Source of the DNA: Ambrosia x helenae
Taxonomy: Eukaryota; Streptophyta; Magnoliopsida; Asterales; Asteraceae
Reading direction: 5' to 3'
DNA length: 64,000 nt
NCBI GenBank assembly: GCA_030844895.1
Contig: CM061228.1
Location: forward strand, 36,642,626 to 36,706,625
Shown in pieces: positions 54,001 to 64,000 of this stretch. The notes below the pieces were generated by a model. It did not search any database. It had not been told where the DNA came from and was given only the letters and a program-made list of their open reading frames with translations. Each line of letters starts with the position of its first letter. Within the stretch, counting starts at the first letter, position 1. Made by a program: the position numbers and the translations under genes.

Positions 54001-55405
54001 GTTACTATACATATATATTTCCTTTTCGTTCGCGAGTTAACACTGTTCATATTTATAATTTATAAATACTTATTTATAACCAATATCACACAAAAAAATA
54101 TGAAGTTAAGTTATACCATAGCGTGTGTCTCGATCTCCATGTTAACCGAAAGTTTGATCGGGTTAACTGGGTACTGAGTTGAGCAGATCTGTCCAGGTTT
54201 CACCACCGCTGACTTAGTTTCACCAGAATCAAACTTTGGCTCGTGACACAACCCGACCCCATATTCTGGCCCATGTTTGACCCGAACCCGAGACCATTGT
54301 TTGACCGGTTTCTAGACTAGCTTCACGGAGAACCACCTATAACAACCACCATGACCATCACCGTCTTTTTCCACCTCAGCCGCCATCTGAACTCGTTGAC
54401 CACCAAACACAACCACAACCACCTCAATCGACACCTCCCACAATAGATCCGAGCTCCAAACGACAGCTACCACTTGAATTTTTGCCAGATCTGTTGTCGT
54501 CACGACCTACTCAGCCACCACTACTGCTCACCACCACCGGAACCATCATAACAGTTTCATCACGTCACCCCTGCGTCACCATTAACCGAACCCACACATC
54601 CATTTCTCGGCCAAAACCCAAAAAAACTCTCAACCCAACCTCTGTCCTCCTTTCTGCTACTGTTCTTGTCGTTTTCGGGCCTGAACCGCTGCCCGGCCTC
54701 CACGGCGTCACCACCAAGGGTGGTGGTGACTGGCCATCACTAGAAACAAACGAGAGAGAGATTGCGTGAGAGATAGAGGAGAGGAAAGATTAGGATTTCT
54801 GTGAGGTGGGGGGTGCAGTCTGCAGAAAATGAAGGGAGGGGGGAGTGGTTAGCTTTTTATAGGTAGGGTTTGTAGGTGAGGGTCTAACGCGTATTCGAGC
54901 CCATAATAAACGTAAAACGTCTCGGTTCTAATTTAGACTCGATATCATATCACAAAAGTATTCGGTTATGCTCGTAATTTAAATTACAACCAAACCGAGC
55001 CCTTTAAACAATACTTCCATTGACCAACGCATGCGTTCGCAATATGCGGTAAACTCACTTTATCACATTCAGTTGTGGTATCCTTCATTTAAACGGCCCG
55101 TTTACTTTAGAAACTTAATAAATGTCATTATTTACAATAATAATTATTCCGAAAGTTCGATAACGGTTAAAACCATGCATTTTGACGTTAGTCCAGTTTG
55201 ATGGATTTTCACTAATGTCAGTTCGTTAACGTTAATTACGTGAAGTCTTTCTTCAAAGGCATCAAGGCTTCTACAAACATTGAGATGGACATCGTACGAC
55301 TCGTAACGGCTCATTATATCTTAATTAACCTTAAACCATGTTAATTACTTCGAAAACATGATTAGAATCATGTTAATCATTGTACGGAATTTGCCGGTTG
55401 TCACA
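51031..55405 (-). repeat. 3' LTR of a Tekay-type chromoviral gypsy element, with a nested MITE
   Basis: On the - strand it starts TGTGACAACCGGC at 55405 right after the polypurine tract (GAGGGGAGAA, 55406-55415) and ends GGTGTGACA at 51031. Without the MITE at 52467-53804 it is about 3.0 kb. The next 5 bp on the left, ACCAG, would be the target duplication; the other side is outside the window. No ORF of note. Confidence 0.75.
52467..53804. mobile_element. MULE-like MITE (1338 bp) with exact 10-bp target duplication
   Basis: It starts GGGTTGGGTTATTCTACAAA and ends with inverted TTTGATCCTAACCC. TAACTATATA stands on both sides (52457-52466 and 53805-53814), the 9-11 bp size typical of Mutator-like elements. 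The middle (about 52755-53460) is an irregular array of roughly 25 ACACAATG motifs. There is no ORF for a transposase. It is the long relative of the 396-bp copy at 41222. Confidence 0.85.
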
Positions 55406-55625
55406 TTCTCCCCTCGTTAAAAGAATTCCGTCCCGGAATTCAGTTCAAGTCATCCGATACATTAGTATCTTTGAACAGGGTAGGATGTTTGCAACTCACG
55501 CGATCTCCTTCGTTCTAAGTGAACTTGGGTTCACGCTTAGCATTCTAACGAACACAATGTCATGAGCTGGCTACGACCAAGCCCTTGGATTTCGCAATCT
55601 GACACATATTTCGGTTCTCCCGTAA
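55406..55625 (-). pseudogene. C-terminal end of Tekay gypsy pol (post-chromodomain), decayed
   Basis: On the - strand one frame reads close to the usual end of plant chromoviral integrase: a VR-stop-NAKREPKFT-stop-NEG block followed by KHPTLF. Both stops fall where Trp codons are usual, so TGG to TAG changes fit methyl-cytosine decay. The element is cut at 55625 by the LTR element that begins at 55626; its remainder should lie right of the window. Confidence 0.7.
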
Positions 55626-57852
55626 TGTAACGTCCCGTTAGTTTCTAATCCATTTATAAAAATACTTTACTGATTTAACGAATTTAATTTGTTAACAATA
55701 ATATATCGTTACCGCAAAATACACTCTTACTTTCTATACCATATTCATTTAGTTACATAATGTCAAAAATAATAATCTCTAAACGTGCTAAGCACGAGCA
55801 ACTAGTTAAATCTTAAAAACTTCAACGTGACTATATATATATATATATATATATATGTAGAACTAATCTATAGTCCAAATAATCATTTTAAGTCATTTCA
55901 TATTAACAAATTTCATAGTATAACTATCTTAGTGGCTAATCGAGCTAAGGTTTTAACTTGTTTGTGAGACGGTATCGGTTCGTATAGGCGATGACCTTTC
56001 ACCTAACTTACACTAAACCCTAACTATATAAACAACTTACTACCATTATTACTATAATAATAATAATAATATTAACAATAAAACAAAACTAGTAGTAATG
56101 ATAATAGTATGCATTAAAGGGCCATGGTGTATTTTAGATGTAATTTAGGAGTTAGATGACCGTCTGTTTCCATTTCAAGATTTCGTAACCCATACATTGA
56201 TTGTTTATAACCATTGAGTAATAAATACAATGAATTATATTGAATGATTGACATTCTGAAACTCATGAACGTTCTTGATTGAATTCTTAAATATAAACCT
56301 TTCCGAGCACACACCCCATGACCATGAATTCTAGTTCCGCTTTCTGTCGTTCCACTTTGTCCACTATCCTCTGCTCGGTCACTAGATTGTTCTCCGATCA
56401 CATCCAAGTACCAAGATCACCATTCTTTTCTCTTTGAAACCTTGTATAAATACATTTTTTTAATCGGTTTCGGTGTTATACGTCGACATGGTCACGCATT
56501 CACGGACATCGCTCTTTCCGCACTATCCCATTTGTTTTGTTATGCAATTAAGGTAATAAACTCTTTATACTATCTGTTCGGTATCACCATGCATCGTGAA
56601 TGGTCCAGCGACTTAGATATGTCAAAGTGTATGCTCACAGAACAACCTTCTTATTTAAATTATATGAACTCATATCTTAATGTTCATTTGAAGGTTATTA
56701 TATATACAACCATAAGAACCATTTAGCTGGCTAGATTTGCAAATTCTAGTTACTACAACATGAAGAATTAATAAATTCATATTTTGTCTTTAGCTATGCA
56801 TGGTTACTGTATGCATAATCACAATTATAATACTTCATGAACTAGCATATTATATATATATATATATATAATGAAATGAGTTCAATTTAATAAAAAAAAA
56901 CTATCTTTTACAACTGGTCTCGTGAGTTGAAAAGATGTAGTAATAAATATTTGATATTATTAGTTAAAACCTTATAACATGGAAATACAAATTTAAACTA
57001 TAAGAATTTTTTTAGGTGTCAGTCGTTGGATACCACTAAATCAATAAATCCAATATGTAATCTAGGTTTCATATTTTTTTCTCTAACTATAATTAAAATA
57101 TAGATTCGTGTGTTCATCGAAGACGATTTGTTTTGCTTGGCTTGATAGTGAGGTTCAAACAAAACTCATCGATTCCTTTGACTTCTTACAAACCCATCAT
57201 CACAATTCATGTGAGTATATCTTTCCCCTTTTTCATATTTTTCTATTTTGGCGCTAATCATGTACACTATTATCAAATGTTATTCTTATACTTAATGCAA
57301 TTCTCATGTGTGTTTGCTTTATGTGAATTTGTGTGTATTCTTAGTCAAAATCATTAACCGCTGGGCGGCCTAGCATTTCAATGAATAGTACTATGGTATA
57401 CCCCCTTGAGACTCTGTTGAGAGAATCTTGGTCATTGTCTTGTTAATTCATTATTCAAATTGTTAGTCATGTGTTAGTCATTATTCATAGGCTTGGTTTT
57501 GACTGATACTACTTATTACATAATTGAAATGGTACCGCTCATGAATTGCTAAACACTTTTCTTACTATATATATTCAAACAAGGTATGCTCACCAATACA
57601 TTTATGTATTGACAAATTATTTTCGTACATGTTTCAGGTTATTTGAGATGCATTCGTTAAGCTTTCGGATTCATATTTAGATTTTGATTCATTGTATTTC
57701 AGTTTAGGTGACCTTTAGAATCGTTGTATTTCATTTCAATGTAATAAACTATTTAATCAATGTATCAATATTTACACTTTTAGTCTATGAGCTATTGAAC
57801 AATCGTCACTACGTGACACCTCGATGTTTCCGCCATCGGTTGGGGTGTTACA
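55626..57852 (+). repeat. 5' LTR of the LARD-like element (2227 bp)
   Basis: It starts TGTAACGTCCCGTTAG and ends GGGTGTTACA. A pure TA repeat (about 55831-55856) marks the place where the other LTR took two MITEs. A 31-bp block present in the 3' LTR (63364-63394) is missing here at about 56154. No gene. Confidence 0.9.
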
Positions 57853-57855
57853 GAT

Positions 57856-57867
57856 TGGTATCAGAGC
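57856..57867 (+). other. Primer binding site (initiator tRNA-Met)
   Basis: TGGTATCAGAGC, complementary to the 3' end of plant initiator tRNA-Met, 3 nt after the LTR end. Confidence 0.92.
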
Positions 57868-60363
57868 CATGGTTATAGGGAATTAGGTTATTATAATGCC
57901 TTTTAGCCTAGTCTATAACTAAGCTTACATTCATGAGTCCTCTCGTGTAAATTTCTCTTTATTCTTATATTTTCTTTCAAGATATTTTCGCTGTGATACT
58001 TTCTCATTATTCTTTTGGTATTTTGCTTGGAGAAAAAGACACTCATATTTCACAAACGAAACAATATCACCAAGTTAGGAGTGACATCCATACCTTGGTG
58101 ATTAATTTCACTCCTCTATATGTTACTCATCTTTGGAATATATCTTTGGGATAGGAGTGACATCCACATCTCAAAGAGTATTTCCTTCAAAAAAAAAAAA
58201 AAAAAAGAACTTAACCACTAAGATGGGAGTGATATCCTTAACTTAGTGATTGGTTTCATTCCACAATTGTTTTCAATTTTGAAATACATCTTGGAGTTAG
58301 GAGTGAAATCCACATCTCAAGGATCTATTTCTGCATCTCGTTTTTAATCTCGCTAAAGTTTTGGAATTTACTAGTGATGGGGCACGTGCAATCTGGAAGG
58401 GTGAGCGCCTGTATCCTGAGTTTTCTATCTAGGCCTGGCATTTCGCATAAATCCGAATTAGACGAGGGACTCGTATGCCGACCTGGGAACTCTCGGGATG
58501 AGCATTCACTTATAGGCTAAAGTACGCCCCCACAAGTCACTAATAACATTTCAATTACGTTAGTTAGTCAAAGTTTCCCATTGAAACAATCTCAATGTTT
58601 TATGATATTGGTATCTATGTTTTGTTCATCATTTGAAGACTCAAATGATAAATTATGAATTTTCTTAAATATTGGTAATTTATTACATACGTTAATCTTA
58701 TCATTCACGTCATTTTAAATCTTCGTCTTTTAAAACACATTAGATTTATACATACTTCATGAAATGGTTTCATTTTGCATTTTACAAACTTGTATTACAT
58801 ATTTTAAAAGTCAAATGTAAACCTTTTGTTTTCATATGACGTATCCAATATATATTTTCGGGAGAAATTTGCAACTAATAATAGGCCTTATAACACTTTT
58901 CAAACTTGACATCTCGTAAACACATGAAAATGTGTATTTACGAAGATTTTTCAAATGAACCTGTTTTGAATCTAAAACACACTTCGATTTCTAAAAAGTT
59001 ATCCTCATGCGTTACTACTATTCTTTCAACTATATCACAAAGATTGAGCAAACTACGTTTTGATAAACGAAAATTTATCTTATTACACACGCACTAGTTA
59101 TTAGTAGTTACGCTTACAACACTAGTTTTTAGCATTAATTTAAGTCGTTTACCTTCATTTTGTTCAAATTATGTGATTTACTTGATTTGTGTTATACTAT
59201 TTTTTCAATCGAAATTTTATGCTATACTTATATACTTACTTGAACGCATATTTGGTATGCATATTTTCTTTCCTGTTTTAAGCAAAACCCTGTTATACTT
59301 TACATTATTTTGTTCATCATCATGGCCAATGAAGATACTAGTTGATGACTCGTATGAGATCGAAGTCAGTGCCCACGTACGACTCGGATTAGAGTATTTC
59401 TTTGATCCGAGGGGAACGGTGTAAATCTCAGAGTTTATCAATATGGGTGTTTAGAGCCCAACGATGTGAACAGAAATTTACCTGTTAAAGGTGAACCCGA
59501 AAGGGAAGAACCTCTAACCATGTCTATTACTTACATATTACTCTCATTACGGTTAAAGGGTAAACCCAAAAGGGAAGGACCTCTAACCATGTCATTGTTT
59601 ATTGCAGTATCAATTACTTAGCATATCCTGATTGCATGCATTTGTTTCTAGTATTACTTAGGATAGTGTTATGGAAAAGCATAACACCCTAGTGTAAGGT
59701 AAATCGATGATTACGGTCCGGAACGCAATCATGGGTTTACAGGTACATGAGGGTGGTGTGTAATTCTATTTAGGCTATTGGTAGAAAATCAGTACGAGTC
59801 CAAAGTATCGGGAGTGTGGTGGGTTAGCTGCGGTACACCCTATATATAAGCATAAACGATACTGCGGGAACGAACTAAGATTTTGACCAAGAACCCACCC
59901 ATTACTATCTCTTCATTAAATCATTGACTAATAGCTAGCATTTTCAATAAGAACATATCACATAAGATTCAATTAGTTTTGTTGAAGCCTTTCTTGTTGA
60001 CCACCTCTACAGAAAACACAAACCCTGTATACTGTTATACACTCGACTATTTGGATACTTGCTGCATACTCTAATAACATCTAGTCAGAAACTTTTCTAA
60101 AGTAGGGGAGACTGCCTTCATTAGTACCTCTGCCCCTCACCCGTTACACATTCCCAAAACTTTTCTCATTTAAACTCTCAACTTTTTAACTTCGGGTCAA
60201 ACGTCAAGAATTTTAAAACTTTTGCTTTGGATATTAGACAACTATTTTAAATTTTTGTCAAATCATGACTGATGCATTTCTTAAAACTTATTTGGCTTTT
60301 TCCATGTCTTTTGTCTTATAGTAACCTCCACTTATAAAGGAATTTCGAGACGAAATTGCTTAA
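57868..60363 (+). repeat. Non-coding internal region with short tandem repeats
   Basis: No gene. AGGAGTGACATCC-type blocks recur at 58077, 58153, 58225 and 58299 (about 74-bp period). A second duplicated block (CCCGAAAGGGAAG to CTCTAACCATGTC) lies at about 59496 and 59565. No trace of RT, integrase or gag was found. Confidence 0.8.
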
Positions 60364-60375
60364 AGTAGGGGAGAA
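60364..60375 (+). other. Polypurine tract of the LARD-like element
   Basis: AGTAGGGGAGAA directly before the TGTAACGTCC of the 3' LTR. Confidence 0.85.
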
Positions 60376-60578
60376 TGTAACGTCCCGTTAGTTTCTAATC
60401 CATTTATAAAAATACTTTACCGATTTAACGAATTTAATTTGTTAACAATAATATATCGTTACCGCAAAATACACTCTTACTTTCTATACCATATTTATTT
60501 AGTTACATAATGTCAAAAATAATAATCTCTAAACGTGCTAAGCACGAGCAACTAGTTAACTCTTAAAAACTTCAACGC

Positions 60579-60647
<69 letters not shown>

Positions 60648-60649
<2 letters not shown>

Positions 60650-60843
60650 CTATATATCCATAGGAAACTTGGTTGAGTTGGAGAATCCCTTGAAACCCAT
60701 CTTATGGTCACCATCCTTCCACATCCACCATTTTGTCTTTTGTGAGGAAGGGTAAGATTGTCATTCTATCTTACCACACCTTTTCATTTCTGACCAAAGA
60801 TTTAAATAAACATCACACACTCATACTAGTCTCTATCTCACAC

Positions 60844-60886
<43 letters not shown>

Positions 60887-61737
60887 ACAGACACACACTA
60901 GTTTCTCTCTCTCTCTCACACACACTCCTCTCTCTCTTGCTCGAAACAGATCTGAATGGGGGTTGGATCTCGAAACAGATCTGAATGGGGGTGGGGGTGG
61001 AATCTCGAACGTGGTGGGTTTTCGTGGTTGCGGAGATAGGAGGGTGGAGGTGATGGGTGGTGGTCTACGGTTGGTTTGGAGGTGATGGTGATGGTGGTTT
61101 TTGGAGGTGATGGTGATGGTGGTCAACGATGGTTTTGGAGGTGATGAGTGGTGGTCAACAGATCTGAATCAGGTATGTTTGTTGTTGTTGTTATTATTAT
61201 TATTGTTATTATTATTTTTATTATTGTTATTATTTTCCATGTTTTAGAAGGAAGAAAGCTACTGTACGTGTTTATGGTGACAACAGCTCATGGATAAAAG
61301 AGCTGGAAAATCAAGAGCTACCCTATATTAAACTTAGATCTACGTAGATCTTCAGCTAAAAGATTTAGTTCAGGCCCATCCCAGGTACTCTACCTCTGAA
61401 ACAAATTTATATTTTTCATTTTCTATGATTTTAATATACTTAAGATATGTGAAGATTCTTCGTTGTTTATTGAGTTGGGTATGACAAATCTATGACCTTT
61501 AAATGCTTTTTTTGTCCTTAAAAAGTTATAAATCTTACTACTGATGAGATTTACTTAATTCTGTGCTCTTGACCTCTTGTATATATCTTAGTAGTGGTTG
61601 TTAAATGTTGTGTTTTCACATTCTTCATTTCATCTACATCTGAATCATGCCTGCTTTTTTTCAGGTTCGGGCAGGATGTTTCTTAGACATTGTATTATTA
61701 TTGAGAGTGAAGTATGCCTTTTAAAGAACAATCCATT

Positions 61738-61783
<46 letters not shown>

Positions 61784-62536
61784 GGTTTTAGGTTTCAGAT
61801 CGTAGATTTTTTGTGTTGAATGAAAAAGATGTTTGAAAATATGTGTTGTTGAATATATGTCAAAGTTTGAAATTTTTTGGGTATGAATTCAAAACAGGTT
61901 ACATAAGCACCATAAACTACGATACGTATGTAAATATATAAAATTGTTCTTTTTACAGTGTAACATGTTTTAAAATGTAACATGTCTCGGTTACATAAGC
62001 ACCATAAACTACGATACGTATGTAAATATATAAAATTGCTCTTTTTTACAGTGTAACATGTTTTAAAATGTAACATGTCTCGGTTACATAAGCACCATAA
62101 ACTACGATACGTATGTAAATATATAAAATTGCTCTTTTTACAGTGTAACATGTTTTAAAATGTAAAAATGTAAATACATACAAATGACACGTATAACACG
62201 TTACAACGCAACACATAAGTTGTTACAGACAAATCTGATTGATTGTTACCTATAAAAAGGTTAAAAAATTAAAAAAATGTAAAAGCAAGGAAAAAGTGAG
62301 GAGAGAGGAGAGAGAGTCAGGAGAGAGAAGATGTATTTCACAATTCTCAATGCATTTTGTCATTTTCTAATTTAACTTTCCAAAACTACCCTTTTGAATT
62401 AAAAAAATAAAAAAGATAACTATTTTAATATTATAAAATAAGTTGATTAATATGAACCATTGATCTAGTAGATCAAGGGTTGATATAGGGTTTCTTGAGT
62501 TTCTCCAACTCAAGGGAGTTTCTAATTTATCCTTAT

Positions 62537-62538
<2 letters not shown>
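60648..62538. mobile_element. MITE-like element (1891 bp) inserted in a TA microsatellite
   Basis: Inverted ends of about 50 bp: the left has GTTGAGTTGGAGAATCCC near 60672 and the right has its inverse near 62500 (TTTCTCCAACTCAA). TA repeats flank both sides, so the target duplication cannot be measured. The interior holds a CT run (60847-60875), AC/CT-rich sequence and a three-copy 93-bp repeat. It has no ORF and is absent from the 5' LTR. Confidence 0.75.
61901..62165. repeat. Three-copy 92-93-bp tandem repeat
   Basis: Units starting ACATAAGCACC at 61901, 61993 and 62086, nearly identical, each holding TGTAACATGTTTTAAAATG. Confidence 0.9.
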
Positions 62539-62574
<36 letters not shown>

Positions 62575-62576
<2 letters not shown>

Positions 62577-62972
62577 TTTAGGATCCTGTACAAAGTACAT
62601 TTTTTGTGAGAAGTGTGAGAAGGACTAAGAATTGACATGTAGACATCATTTTTTGGATTTAGGAATGATTTTTTAGGTTGTTTAAACTTGAAAAACACCA
62701 AACACAACAATCTAAAACACAATACAATGTATTATAGTCATTAAATTTAAAAAACAGATAAAACACACTACTTAACGCTTAAAACACACTGCTAATGTTC
62801 TTAGCATGGTGTTTTAAGTTTTAAGCTTAATATACATTGTTTTCGGTTTTTAATTGTTATGTTTGGTGCTTTTATAGGCAAAACAATCCAAAACATCACG
62901 ACTAAGTTCAAAAAATGATGCCTAAGTATCAATTTTTACTACTTCTCACAAAAAACACTTTGCATGATCTTG

Positions 62973-62976
<4 letters not shown>
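62575..62976. mobile_element. MULE-like MITE (402 bp) inserted in a TA microsatellite
   Basis: The left end (62575) and inverted right end share a GG(T/G)T-AGGATC-type start and then TTTTTTGTGAGAAG. The ends resemble those of the MITEs at 41222 and 52467 (CTACAAAG and GAGAAGGGTGAGAAGG). TA repeats flank both sides. Confidence 0.75.
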
Positions 62977-63030
<54 letters not shown>

Positions 63031-63223
63031 GAACTAATCTATAGTCCAAATAATCATTTTGAGTCATTTCATATTAACAAATTTCATAGTATGACTATCT
63101 TAGTGGCTAATCGAGCTAAGGTTTTAACTTGTTTGCGAGACGGTATCGGTTCGTATAGGCGATGACCTTTCACCTAACTTACACTAAACCCTAACTATAT
63201 AAACAACTTACTACCATTATTAC

Positions 63224-63224
<1 letters not shown>

Positions 63225-63275
<51 letters not shown>
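63225..63275. repeat. (TAA)n microsatellite, expanded in the 3' LTR
   Basis: The 5' LTR has only a few units at the matching place (56053-56073), so the repeat changed after insertion. Confidence 0.9.
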
Positions 63276-64000
63276 TTAACAATAAAACAAAACTAGTAGT
63301 AATGATAATAGTATCCATTAAAGGGCCATGGTGTATTTTAGATGTAATTTAGGAGTTAGATGAAAATACCATATAATTCAAACTCCATCTTTATAATGAC
63401 CGTCCGTTTTCATTTCAAGATTTCGTAACCCACTACATTAATTGTTTATAACCATTGAGTAATAAATACAATGAATTATATTGAATGATTGACATTATGA
63501 AACTCATGAACGTTCTTGTTTGAATTCTTATATATAAACCTTTCCGAGCACACACCCCATGACCATGAATTCTAGTTCTGCTTTCTGCCGTTCCACTTTG
63601 TCCACTATCCTCTGCTAGGTCACTAGATTGTTCTCCGATCACATCCAAGTGCCAAGATCACCATTCTTTTCTCTTTGAAACCTTGTATCATACATTTTTT
63701 TAATCGGTTTCGGTGTTATACGTACACATGGTCACGCATTCACGGACATCGCTCTTTCCGCACTATCCCATTTGTTTTGTTATGCAATTAAGGTAATAAA
63801 CTCTTTATACTATCTGTTCGGTATAACCATGCATCGTGAATGGTCCAGCGACTTAGATATGTCAAAGTGTATGCTCACAGAACAACCTTCTTATTTAAAT
63901 TATATGAACTCATATCTTAATGTTCATTTGAAGGTTATTATATATACAACCATAAGAACCATTTAGCTGGCTAGATTTGCAAATTCTAGTTACTACAACA

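Larger units (their letters stand above)
55626..64000 (+). mobile_element. Non-coding LTR retrotransposon (LARD-like), 3' end outside window
   Basis: Two LTR copies (55626-57852 and from 60376 on) enclose about 2.5 kb without any pol or gag. PBS and PPT are both well formed, so the element could move with proteins supplied by an autonomous Tekay relative. The paired LTR parts differ at roughly 20-25 positions over about 1 kb by hand count, near 2 percent. It sits inside the Tekay element to its left. Confidence 0.85.
60376..64000 (+). repeat. 3' LTR of the LARD-like element, split by two MITEs, incomplete
   Basis: 60376-60590 matches the start of the 5' LTR and 63027-64000 continues it to the equivalent of about 56761. 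The intervening 2.4 kb are TA repeats plus two MITEs. About 1.1 kb of LTR lies beyond the window. Confidence 0.9.

Noticed and set aside
54482..54769. 95-codon Thr/Pro-rich frame inside the Tekay LTR
   Set aside because: It lies wholly in LTR sequence and has no domain or promoter of its own.
56114..56407. 97-codon - strand frame repeated at 63433-63648
   Set aside because: It recurs only because both lie in the two LTRs of the same element; no domain.
60733..61126. Ser/Leu- or Arg/Glu-rich frames around the CT repeat
   Set aside because: They derive from the (CT)n microsatellite inside a MITE.

Overview
The window is a stretch of plant nuclear DNA made almost entirely of transposable elements nested in one another, with one recognisable host gene. 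Introns with GT-AG ends, a group III WRKY transcription factor, a Ty1/copia element with an extra env-like ORF, Tat- and Tekay-type Ty3/gypsy elements, a plant L1-type LINE, hAT, CACTA, MULE-like and Helitron termini and tRNA-derived SINEs all point to a eudicot. The style of the repeats suggests Asteraceae, but the sequence alone does not prove that. No rRNA, organelle or bacterial-type genes were seen.

Layout. 1-11978: a Sirevirus-like Ty1/copia element on the + strand, with its 5' LTR outside the window. It has a leader, gag, pol, a second promoter-and-leader module, a 902-residue env-like ORF and a 3' LTR. It sits in a broken Ty3/gypsy element on the - strand (gag, protease, PBS and LTR, 11979-14852), which abuts a CACTA-type terminus (14851-15560). 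16440-18897: LTR remnants, including a tandem pair of LTR fragments of about 1 kb. 18898-24470: AT-rich DNA with three SINE-like copies, a perfect 24-bp hairpin, a Helitron 3' end and a hAT MITE with an 8-bp target duplication.

24471-34140: a Tat-lineage Ty3/gypsy element on the - strand (gag to integrase, decayed). Its region beyond pol carries tandem arrays and an intron-containing gene running in the opposite direction, with its own ACGT-rich promoter. 34921-36652: a deleted hAT transposase gene. 37490-38358: a second hAT MITE. 38780-40280: the WRKY gene with its W-box promoter. It has a frameshift near the C-terminus and an unusual proline-rich tract made from a microsatellite.

40281-44600: small elements (SINE, Helitron ends, MITEs, microsatellites). 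44602-50085: a nearly full-length LINE on the - strand with an intact endonuclease/reverse transcriptase ORF overlapping the end of ORF1 by ATGA. 51031-55625: the 3' LTR and the decayed pol end of a Tekay-type gypsy element, with a MULE-like MITE inside the LTR. From 55626 to the window end: an LTR element without coding capacity (LARD-like). Its 3' LTR holds two further MITEs, both inserted in a TA microsatellite.

The two most interesting systems are the duplicated LTR-like promoter and leader in front of the Sirevirus env-like ORF, and the antisense, intron-containing gene of the Tat element behind a tandem array of TGACGTGG motifs.
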